Source: an uncultured bacterium
GTDB lineage: Bacteria > Cloacimonadota > Cloacimonadia > Cloacimonadales > Cloacimonadaceae
Direction: 5' to 3'
DNA length: 7,603 bases
Assembly: GCA_937924555.1 (NCBI GenBank)
Contig: CALDSN010000043.1
Span: 1-7,603 of the forward strand
A program made the translations under genes and the position numbers. The first letter of the stretch is position 1. The number at the start of each line of letters is the position of its first letter. Below are positions 1 to 5,652 of the stretch, piece after piece. The notes under the pieces were generated by a model that made no database searches, was not told the DNA's origin, and saw only the letters and a program-made list of their open reading frames with translations.

Positions 1-91
1 CATGAATAACATGCATAACGCACATCACTCAAACGTAGGATGAAAATGATGGTTTCTGAGAGATAGGTATAGTATCAACGTTAGCGCGACC
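1..91. other. Upstream non-coding stretch, no assignable feature
   Basis: This leading segment precedes the promoter of the first gene. I see no open frame with a ribosome binding site, no RNA gene and no clear hairpin. The hexamer CATGCA occurs here (10-15) and again at 117-122 and 132-137, but in such a short AT-rich stretch this may be chance. The end of any upstream gene lies outside the window. Confidence 0.4.
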
Positions 92-138
92 TTGCAGAAA
101 TATATTGACATGTTTGCATGCACAATATATACATGCAA
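92..138. repeat. 47-bp imperfect palindrome spanning the promoter; candidate operator
   Basis: The left arm 92-107 (TTGCAGAAATATATTG) and the reverse complement of the right arm 123-138 agree at 13 of 16 positions; the three mismatches are clustered. The 15-nt centre (108-122) itself holds the small palindromes ACATGT (108-113) and TGCATGCA (115-122). The dyad overlaps both proposed promoter hexamers, as expected for a site where a dimeric repressor would block RNA polymerase. The symmetry is seen directly; the operator role is inference, and no regulator gene is present in the window. Confidence 0.5.
105..133 (+). promoter_or_regulatory. Sigma70-like promoter for the first beta-helix gene
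   Basis: A consensus -35 box TTGACA lies at 105-110. After a 17-nt spacer comes TATACA at 128-133, matching four of six -10 positions. Transcription would begin near 140, leaving a short leader before the Shine-Dalgarno at 151-156 and the ATG at 166. An alternative -10 reading is TATATA at 126-131 with a 15-nt spacer. The hexamers are seen; that the host's main sigma factor uses the E. coli-like consensus is assumed. Confidence 0.5.
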
Positions 139-150
139 CAAATTGAAAAC

Positions 151-156
151 AAGGAG
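151..156 (+). promoter_or_regulatory. Shine-Dalgarno AAGGAG that decides the start at 166
   Basis: AAGGAG sits 9 nt before the ATG at 166, ideal spacing, but only 3 nt before the in-frame ATG at 160. The in-frame ATG at 118 lies upstream of this site and inside the promoter spacer, so it would not be on the transcript if the promoter is correct. Start 166 is therefore preferred. Confidence 0.7.
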
Positions 157-165
157 ATCATGACC

Positions 166-3009
166 ATGAAAGAAGAGAGACTGTGGGATACACCCATTTA
201 TTCATTTCGAGGTAAAGCACAAATCGGAACTCAGAAGCTAGCCATTATGTTAGGTTTATTGTTACTTTGTTGGCTGATGAGTGCATCATGTTTTGGATAC
301 GACTTGTATGTAGATTGTTCGGCAAACCCAAATGTGGCTGATGGATCATTTGACCACCCTTACATACAAATACAGCAAGCGGTAGATCATGCCCTTAATA
401 ATACACTTCCTGAGAACAATACACCACCATACCCGACAGTTCAAATCAACATTTTCGATGGGGATTATTATGAGAATGTTGTACTATACTACAGGAATAG
501 TTTACATATTACGGACATTACTCTGACGAATGTGCAAGATGAGGACGAGGTTGATTGCCATATAATTGGCACAAATAGCCAACTACCTGTGATTTATGCT
601 ACCGGATACAGCACAAGTAGGCTTAAATTGTTTGGACTTCGCATAACATCCAACAATTCTAGCATTTACAGAAGAGGCGTTAAGATTGGCAATGGTGTGT
701 TTAACGATGGATATTTCGGGGATTTTGAGATGGACGAATGTGTTAACGACTACTATGGGATAGCAGTAGATGCAGAATTAGCGTCCATTTCTTCCCTGAA
801 GGTAGTCAATTCAATGTTTACAAACCGATATGATCAAGGTAGAGGAGTAAACTCTTGGTTGCAAAATTATAGTAGTGCCGAAGCAATAGTTGAGGGTTGC
901 CATTTTATTAATTCCATACAATCCAATGCTTCTAGATCTATTAATTTACAAGGCAATAGCTATGGATTTGTAAACATTGCTAATAATAATATGGAGCGTT
1001 CTGAGATTGCTCTAGCGCACGTAGGAAGCACAGAACAAGATGGCACGAATACTAGAATCCAGGATAATACTCTTACTAATTCTAAGATAACTATTTGCGA
1101 AACCCCGGTTGTAGTGCTAAATAATAAATTTGCCTTTTCTGGTGATTTATCTCCAGACCAGCATGCATTATACCTTGCAAATGCAAGTTCGAGTGTTGCA
1201 TATGCAAAAGTAATCAATAACACCTTTTTTAACTGCCCAATTGCGATATATTTAGCACTATTAAATATTGACCTGCGGTGGTGTGTATCTGCATCAATTG
1301 AGGGTAACAGTTTTATTGACTGCCAGAGGATTGTTAAGCTGCAAACCCACACTGGCAATGAATTTTATAACACAATCACAATGTTTCGCAATAATCTTAG
1401 TACAAGGAGCTCTGAAAGAGTGTTTGACATCTGTGATTTCAATGAGTTACCCCTAACATTACAGGGTGACAGAAGAATACCTATTTCATATTCACATTTT
1501 GGATGTCAATTGAATAATAGCAGTTCAATGATTATTGGTACTAATGTGTCATATGGTGACCCGGGTATATCGATTAACGAAACAGGAGATTCCTACTCAT
1601 TGCTTTGGAATGAGACAATTCGAAGTCCAGCAATATTGACTGGATATGATGAAGAGCTGGTAAGTAATCAATCAAATCATAGACCGGATATAGGGGTTTC
1701 ACAGTTTACTGAGTTTCCTCATGAAAACAGAACATACACTTTCCCTGCTGGGAATGAACGTAATGGAATCAAATGGATGAGCTTCCCAACAATAGACAGG
1801 ATATGTGGGGAGAATGATATGGCTATGAATTTTTTTGCAGATATTCTTAATCCTATGATTACTGAGAATATTACATGGAAGGTTGGGAATGGAAACCCGA
1901 TGGATTTTCACTACAGCCAACAAAATGGATGGGTTGGAAGTGATCACCTCATTAACCCCGAGATTGGATATAAGATTTCTATGAATCCTAGTTTAGCAGA
2001 ATCTGTAAGTATTACTACACCAGGGATTCTACCCAATGTGAATCAACCGATGCAACTGAAAGCCTGGACAGATCAAAAGAGTTCAGGAGAGAACCCCGAT
2101 AATGAGAATTGGCTAGGCTATTACGGTGCCGGCACGGTTCATCCCTATGATGCATTTGCTTCGATACTTGATAATCTGTGGTACATTCAAGCTCAGAACT
2201 GGACTCTGGCTAGGTGGAGTGCCGTTCCCGGAAGCCCATGGATTGGAATTTCTTATCCCGGGTCAAAACCACCTACATTGAAGTATGGAGATATGGTTAT
2301 TGTAAAGTGCTTCAATGATGCAAGCTTTACTTGGAATGAAGAAGCTCCCCCCAGAGACGAGTTCATTAAAGAGAAACCTAGTAATTTTACCTTCACAGAG
2401 AAACTGGCTTACGTCCCGGTGTATGTGGAGTTTAATCCTAATGAAATTCCAAAAGAAGCAGCAGTGTATGTAAATGGCGTATGCAAGGGTGCGGCAGTGG
2501 TCGGTGGAAGCTCCGTTGAGATACCTGCATACATCCTGGAAGATATTGGCAGTGAACCTGAATTGGAATTAAGAGTCTATTATGATACAAAAGCGACTTA
2601 CAACCCAAGCCCAAGGTACCAGATTTGGAACACGAATACTGAGAAATTCGATGAATGCTCGCTAAGCCTTTCGGAACGCAAGCCATACTACATGTTAAAG
2701 ATGGATGGAGCATCACTCAGCGAAACTCCCAGTCCAAAACTGTACATGGCAAACTATCCCAACCCCTTTAATCCTGAGACCACTATCCGCTATAGCTTGC
2801 CTCAGGATGCCAATATCAGTTTGGATATCTATAATGTGAAAGGACAGAAAGTCCGAAACTTGTTTGGTGGTGCTAAAACACTTGGAGATCATTCCTGTGT
2901 CTGGGATGCCAAAGATGATAATGGAGCCGGAGTAGCTTGTGGAATGTATTTTGCTGTGTTGAACTACAATGGGAAACAGATTAGCCACAAGCTGATGCTG
3001 ATGAAGTAA
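166..3009 (+). CDS. Secreted right-handed beta-helix protein with FlgD-Ig/T9SS-type C-terminal sorting domain
   Basis: A 947-residue exported protein, probably surface-attached or released; its ligand or enzymatic role is unknown. Residues 1-44 form a signal peptide with an unusually long n-region, a hydrophobic core at 25-38 and likely cleavage after CFG-44. Residues about 45-520 show parallel beta-helix coils, with recurring motifs such as NNTFFNC, GNSFIDC and DNTLTNS typical of pectate-lyase-like folds; I see no catalytic signature. Residues about 530-860 are a different beta-rich region with WMSFP (537-541), ENWLGYY (from 647), QNWT (677-680) and FTFTEK (741-746). I associate this arrangement, from memory, with Cloacimonadota surface proteins. 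The last 85 residues are the sorting/FlgD-like Ig domain: YPNPFNP at 864-870, then DIYNVKGQ, GMYF and a terminal LMLMK. The gene is AT-rich (about 36% GC at 841-1080 by hand count, 43% in the tail) compared with ispG. Export is likely; function is not assignable. Confidence 0.85.
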   Translation: MKEERLWDTPIYSFRGKAQIGTQKLAIMLGLLLLCWLMSASCFGYDLYVDCSANPNVADGSFDHPYIQIQQAVDHALNNTLPENNTPPYPTVQINIFDGDYYENVVLYYRNSLHITDITLTNVQDEDEVDCHIIGTNSQLPVIYATGYSTSRLKLFGLRITSNNSSIYRRGVKIGNGVFNDGYFGDFEMDECVNDYYGIAVDAELASISSLKVVNSMFTNRYDQGRGVNSWLQNYSSAEAIVEGCHFINSIQSNASRSINLQGNSYGFVNIANNNMERSEIALAHVGSTEQDGTNTRIQDNTLTNSKITICETPVVVLNNKFAFSGDLSPDQHALYLANASSSVAYAKVINNTFFNCPIAIYLALLNIDLRWCVSASIEGNSFIDCQRIVKLQTHTGNEFYNTITMFRNNLSTRSSERVFDICDFNELPLTLQGDRRIPISYSHFGCQLNNSSSMIIGTNVSYGDPGISINETGDSYSLLWNETIRSPAILTGYDEELVSNQSNHRPDIGVSQFTEFPHENRTYTFPAGNERNGIKWMSFPTIDRICGENDMAMNFFADILNPMITENITWKVGNGNPMDFHYSQQNGWVGSDHLINPEIGYKISMNPSLAESVSITTPGILPNVNQPMQLKAWTDQKSSGENPDNENWLGYYGAGTVHPYDAFASILDNLWYIQAQNWTLARWSAVPGSPWIGISYPGSKPPTLKYGDMVIVKCFNDASFTWNEEAPPRDEFIKEKPSNFTFTEKLAYVPVYVEFNPNEIPKEAAVYVNGVCKGAAVVGGSSVEIPAYILEDIGSEPELELRVYYDTKATYNPSPRYQIWNTNTEKFDECSLSLSERKPYYMLKMDGASLSETPSPKLYMANYPNPFNPETTIRYSLPQDANISLDIYNVKGQKVRNLFGGAKTLGDHSCVWDAKDDNGAGVACGMYFAVLNYNGKQISHKLMLMK
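2824..2848 (+). repeat. Sorting-tail DNA repeat, copy 1
   Basis: These 25 nt encode the DIYNVKGQ core of the first protein's C-terminal domain. They match 5201-5225 in the second gene at 23 of 25 positions, the first 17 nt (GATATCTATAATGTGAA) being identical. The likeness is stronger than the protein motif alone requires, because third positions also agree. It may reflect duplication or gene conversion between sorting tails. Confidence 0.7.
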
Positions 3010-3025
3010 GTTAGAATTGGTTTGA

Positions 3026-3045
3026 GAGGGGCAGCAATGCCCCTC
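3026..3045 (+). terminator. GC-rich hairpin between the two surface-protein genes; weak terminator candidate
   Basis: GAGGGGC (3026-3032) pairs perfectly with GCCCCTC (3039-3045) around a 6-nt loop, AGCAAT, 17 nt after the first gene's stop. No U-tract follows: the next bases are CCCGATTAATAAAAG. A classical intrinsic terminator is therefore doubtful. The stem could instead stabilise the upstream mRNA, cause partial attenuation, or mark an RNA processing point that lowers expression of the second gene. Hairpin clear, function uncertain. Confidence 0.4.
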
Positions 3046-3067
3046 CCCGATTAATAAAAGGATGCAG

Positions 3068-5389
3068 ATGAAACTGATAACCACGCTTATCGCACTGATG
3101 TTTTGCCTTTTTCTTGCTGCCACCACCTGGGAGGTGCAACAGGATGGCAGCGGACACTTCACGCATATCCAGGATGCCATTGATGCCGCAATGCATAGCG
3201 ATAGCATCAAAGTGTTCCCCGGGACTTATGTGGAGAACATTGACTATAATGGTAAGAACATCTTTATCTACAGCTTGGAATATACCACGGGAGACCCTGC
3301 CTATCGGGATAGCACCATCATCGACGGAAACCGCAATGGCTCTGTGGTGAAGTCTATAACTGCCACCACCAACTGCGGGATATATGGGTTTACTATACAA
3401 AATGGGAGTGGATCTCCACTTACCTACTATCAAGGATCGATGATTAATCTTGGAGGAGGGATTGCTATAAAACTTGCACTTCAGTTTCAGGTGTCACATT
3501 GTGTGATAAGTTGCTGCCAAGCAGTATGGGGAGGTGGCTTATGGTTGTACCAAAGCACAGTCTTTTTATCAAAAACGACAATTACCAATAACTTCGCTAG
3601 TGCAGGAGGGGGTATTCATATGAGTCACCTTGGTCAGGTTATGTTTGATCAGATAAATCGATGCAGTGTTTATGACAACTGTGCTGGTACTGTTCAAGAC
3701 ATTCTTGCAGTTGATACCAGAGTAGATACTAATGTGTATCTTGATATGAGTACCATTAATCCACCCTCAGAATACTACATTTACTATCAAAAAAGCTCTC
3801 CTGATTGGCCTGGTTCATTTCCGGTAATTGATGTGCAATGTGCTTTAAGAAGCGAAGTTTATAATGATATGTTTGTTTCGCCACAAGGGAGTGACAATAA
3901 TGATGGGCTTAGCCCTTCTAACCCTTTAAAAAGCATCTATAGAGCCTTGCAATTTGTGGCATCTGATAGCCTATATTCCAAAACAGTGCATCTTTCAGGA
4001 GGTGTTTACTCCTCAAATGAGGGACAGTTTTTTCCATTGGGTATGAAGCCTCACGTAAAGCTTGTTGGTGATGTAGAATCATTATCAATACTGGAAAATC
4101 TTCATTATAAAGATACTATTGCAGGAGCAAGATCACACTTTGCTTGCATAGAGAAACTCACTCTAGAGTTTGGTGATAATCCTTTCGGAGGTTGCGCTAT
4201 AAGCTTTGGAGGCTCAAAAGAAATTTATATAAAGGATATTTCAATATCTCTTTGGGGAGCTCAAGGTACTTCAGGGCTATCATTCGGATCGAATAATAGC
4301 CAACAAGCTTGGTACAAAGTAGAGAATGTAAAAATCAGTGGGATAAATGCATCTGTAGCTGCAGGTTTTTATAGTAGTGTTTGTGATGGAGTTATAACTG
4401 ATTTGTTCATTGATAGTTGCAATGTCATTGGAGACGCGATACCAACAAATTCGCTATTCTACTTTAGTGGTAATAAGCTGAAGATGAGTAACTCCCGCAT
4501 GACAAACAGTTCTGTGGCTGATAACGACTTAAACATAGCCTGTATTGGCATTAGCGGTGATGAAGCCACGAGAGAGCTCAATCTGGACAATGTGCTAATC
4601 GCAAACAATCAGACCGCAGGTGCACCACCCGTGTTCATTGCTGCTTTCAATGACAACCCCGGTATCATCAATAACTGCACCTTTGCCAATAATAGTGGGG
4701 CAAACTACGCGGTGCAACTAAACGGCAACTTCGAGGTGAATAACTGCATCTTCGATAACGATACTCCGGGGGAGATACGCAGTGCGGGTAGCACTTCGCA
4801 ACTCCAATTCCATAACAACTTCATCCGCAACTATCCTCTCTCCACCAGCTTTGAAGCATTGGGCAATGTGAACTTCAACGAGGTGGTGCTTACGGGAGAA
4901 CCTGGCTTTTGCAGCAGCTTGGCATCAGAACCACTCAGCTACCTTTTGGCAAATAGCTCCATCTGCCGGGATATGGGCACCCCGGATACCCTTGGTTTGC
5001 ATCTGCCTACCACTGATCTGGCGGGTAATCCGCGCATTTACGGTACAGCGATTGACCTTGGTTGCTATGAATGGAACTATCCCGTGGGGCTTTCCGATGA
5101 GCTAAGCCCGCCTTTGATGGAGTTGCGCAGCTTTCCCAATCCTTTCTCTGCACAGCATACTCTGCTTTTCAATCTTAAGGCACCGGGTTATCTGAATTGT
5201 GATATCTATAATGTGAAGGGGCAGAGGGTGCGCAGCCTTGCGGACAGTGCAGTTGGCAGCGGAGAGCAGATGTTGGTGTGGGATGGCAAGGATAATGAAG
5301 GTAGGGTGCTGGGTAGTGGGATATATTTCCTTAAACTGCGTCTGAATGGACGGGAGGTAGCCCTGCGCAGATTGGTGATGGCGAAGTAA
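3068..5389 (+). CDS. Secreted double beta-helix protein (DUF1565-like) with FlgD-Ig/T9SS-type sorting domain
   Basis: A 773-residue exported protein; function unknown, possibly adhesion or polysaccharide binding by analogy with other beta-helix proteins. The start at 3068 is chosen because AAAAGG (3056-3061) lies 6 nt upstream; the in-frame ATG at 3062 directly abuts that site. Residues 1-20 are a compact signal peptide ending in LAATT. The first module opens with the beta-helix N-cap signature HFTHIQDAIDAA (30-41) and VFPGTYVENI (49-58), and glycine-rich coils follow. A second start signature of DUF1565 type (FVSPQGSDNNDG, from 269, then PLKSIYRAL) opens another helix with coils such as NNCTFANN and NNCIFDN. 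The tail begins at FPNPF (689-693), continues DIYNVKGQRVR and ends in a basic strand finishing LVMAK. It is co-oriented 58 nt behind the first gene, possibly one operon. Residues about 119-478 are encoded by distinctly AT-rich DNA, unlike both ends. Confidence 0.85.
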   Translation: MKLITTLIALMFCLFLAATTWEVQQDGSGHFTHIQDAIDAAMHSDSIKVFPGTYVENIDYNGKNIFIYSLEYTTGDPAYRDSTIIDGNRNGSVVKSITATTNCGIYGFTIQNGSGSPLTYYQGSMINLGGGIAIKLALQFQVSHCVISCCQAVWGGGLWLYQSTVFLSKTTITNNFASAGGGIHMSHLGQVMFDQINRCSVYDNCAGTVQDILAVDTRVDTNVYLDMSTINPPSEYYIYYQKSSPDWPGSFPVIDVQCALRSEVYNDMFVSPQGSDNNDGLSPSNPLKSIYRALQFVASDSLYSKTVHLSGGVYSSNEGQFFPLGMKPHVKLVGDVESLSILENLHYKDTIAGARSHFACIEKLTLEFGDNPFGGCAISFGGSKEIYIKDISISLWGAQGTSGLSFGSNNSQQAWYKVENVKISGINASVAAGFYSSVCDGVITDLFIDSCNVIGDAIPTNSLFYFSGNKLKMSNSRMTNSSVADNDLNIACIGISGDEATRELNLDNVLIANNQTAGAPPVFIAAFNDNPGIINNCTFANNSGANYAVQLNGNFEVNNCIFDNDTPGEIRSAGSTSQLQFHNNFIRNYPLSTSFEALGNVNFNEVVLTGEPGFCSSLASEPLSYLLANSSICRDMGTPDTLGLHLPTTDLAGNPRIYGTAIDLGCYEWNYPVGLSDELSPPLMELRSFPNPFSAQHTLLFNLKAPGYLNCDIYNVKGQRVRSLADSAVGSGEQMLVWDGKDNEGRVLGSGIYFLKLRLNGREVALRRLVMAK
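3421..4500 (+). other. AT-rich compositional island inside the second surface-protein gene
   Basis: Hand counting in 60-base lines gives about 39% GC here, against about 49% for 3121-3420 and 51% for 4561-5160. Within the island the arginine codons are AGA or CGA (five of five before the boundary codon near 4495), whereas the flanks use mostly CGC and CGG. The reading frame is unbroken. A 14-nt palindrome, AGTGGATCTCCACT (3407-3420), abuts the left edge. The first gene has a similar AT-rich style. Replacement of the displayed middle region by recombination is my inference. Confidence 0.6.
5201..5225 (+). repeat. Sorting-tail DNA repeat, copy 2
   Basis: This is the counterpart of 2824-2848, with 23 of 25 positions identical, again encoding DIYNVKGQ in the C-terminal sorting domain. 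Outside this core the two tails diverge quickly at the DNA level, so the similarity is focal. Confidence 0.7.
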
Positions 5390-5392
5390 ACA

Positions 5393-5415
5393 TTCATTGG
5401 GCAGACACCAATGGA
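5393..5415 (+). other. Small hairpin just after the second surface-protein gene
   Basis: CATTGG (5395-5400) pairs with CCAATG (5408-5413) around a 7-nt loop. One G-U and one A-U pair can extend the stem to 8 bp. It lies 3 nt after the stop codon. The downstream bases AAGACC are not a U-tract, so it is more likely a 3'-end stabilising stem, or chance, than a terminator by itself. Confidence 0.3.
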
Positions 5416-5432
5416 AAGACCCTACATAGCAT

Positions 5433-5464
5433 TATTAACCTATTAACCAGCTAACCAGTTAATA
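5433..5464 (+). repeat. Four imperfect 8-nt repeats (TATTAACC type)
   Basis: The stretch reads as consecutive 8-nt units TATTAACC, TATTAACC, AGCTAACC and AGTTAATA: two identical copies and two degenerate ones. The last unit is partly the reverse complement of the first two, which creates the hairpin at 5441-5464. It is too short to call a known repeat family. Confidence 0.5.
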
Positions 5465-5469
5465 TTTTT
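5441..5469 (+). terminator. Candidate rho-independent terminator after the surface-protein block
   Basis: TATTAAC (5441-5447) is the perfect reverse complement of GTTAATA (5458-5464). The loop is 10 nt and five T residues follow directly (5465-5469). The layout is that of an intrinsic terminator, but the 7-bp stem is AT-rich, so efficiency would be modest. The identical unit at 5433-5439 could pair with the same right arm in competition. Confidence 0.35.
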
Positions 5470-5472
5470 CCA

Positions 5473-5627
5473 ATTCTGTCACCCGCACCATAATGAAGGC
5501 AGGGAAACCTGCATGATCTTTTTAGATGTAGATAGAGTGTTAGTGTGAAGATGAATTACAATGGGGAGGATGAAAAAGAGAGCCGAATGGCTGATATGAG
5601 CGGATTGCAGATAGATATTGACAGAAT
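5473..5627. repeat. Widely spaced 9-bp inverted repeat (ATTCTGTCA / TGACAGAAT) before ispG
   Basis: ATTCTGTCA (5473-5481) is the exact reverse complement of TGACAGAAT (5619-5627), so 137 nt are enclosed. In a 260-nt region one such 9-mer pair is only mildly unexpected. It could be a long-range RNA pairing or chance; no target-site duplication suggests a mobile element. Confidence 0.25.
5499..5523 (+). terminator. GNRA-capped mini-hairpin with nearby T-run; weak terminator candidate
   Basis: GCAGG (5499-5503) and CCTGC (5508-5512) close a GAAA tetraloop, a very stable loop class. A run of five T residues at 5519-5523 follows after a 6-nt interval. The stem is short and the T-run late, so termination would be weak. 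Together with the preceding stems it may help to insulate ispG from transcription of the surface-protein genes. Confidence 0.3.
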
Positions 5628-5652
5628 CTGAGGGATATTGCAGCCTTGCGCT

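Larger units (their letters stand above)
5390..5652. other. Intergenic region separating the surface-protein block from ispG
   Basis: This 263-nt gap has no convincing gene. It contains three small hairpins (5393-5415, 5441-5464, 5499-5512), an 8-nt imperfect tandem repeat (5433-5464), a 9-bp inverted repeat with widely spaced arms (5473-5481 and 5619-5627), and a 26-codon ORF (5551-5631) ending 21 nt before ispG. A purine-rich GGGGAGG at 5563-5569 looks like a strong Shine-Dalgarno but has no well-spaced start behind it. A TTGACA at 5618-5623 has no matching -10. The ispG promoter probably lies here but I could not locate it. Confidence 0.55.

Noticed and set aside
92..138. Invertible promoter switch
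   Set aside because: The inverted arms are only 15 nt apart, too close for a recombinase-inverted segment, and no invertase gene is visible.
118..165. Start of the first protein at the ATG at 118 (963 aa)
   Set aside because: It lies inside the proposed promoter spacer and has no ribosome site, while AAGGAG at 151-156 is ideally spaced for the ATG at 166.
280..300. Lipoprotein signal (cysteine in SASCFG) in the first protein
   Set aside because: The -3 position is Ser rather than Leu/Val/Ile, and the protein carries a C-terminal sorting tail, so a standard signal peptide fits better.
960..1358. Antisense ORF of 132 codons inside the first gene
   Set aside because: Shadow of the beta-helix coding frame; no family features.
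2713..3210. Antisense ORF of 165 codons across the junction of the two surface-protein genes
   Set aside because: It overlaps the well-supported sorting tail and signal peptide on the other strand, has no ribosome site or recognisable domain, and reads as a mirror of coding constraint.
3011..3433. Antisense ORF of 140 codons over the start of the second gene
   Set aside because: Opposite the signal peptide and N-cap of a clear gene; low-complexity translation with no motif.
5473..5627. Miniature mobile element bounded by 9-bp inverted repeats
   Set aside because: The arms are short, lack flanking duplications and have no second copy in the window; chance is a fair explanation.
5618..5646. 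TTGACA at 5618-5623 as the ispG -35 box
   Set aside because: The expected -10 window around 5641-5646 is CAGCCT and nothing TATAAT-like lies at 15-19 nt spacing.
5638..5652. TTG start five codons upstream for ispG
   Set aside because: AGGG is only 3 nt before it, and the added residues (MQPCA) do not fit the family N-terminus; MKEIVRR at 5653 does.
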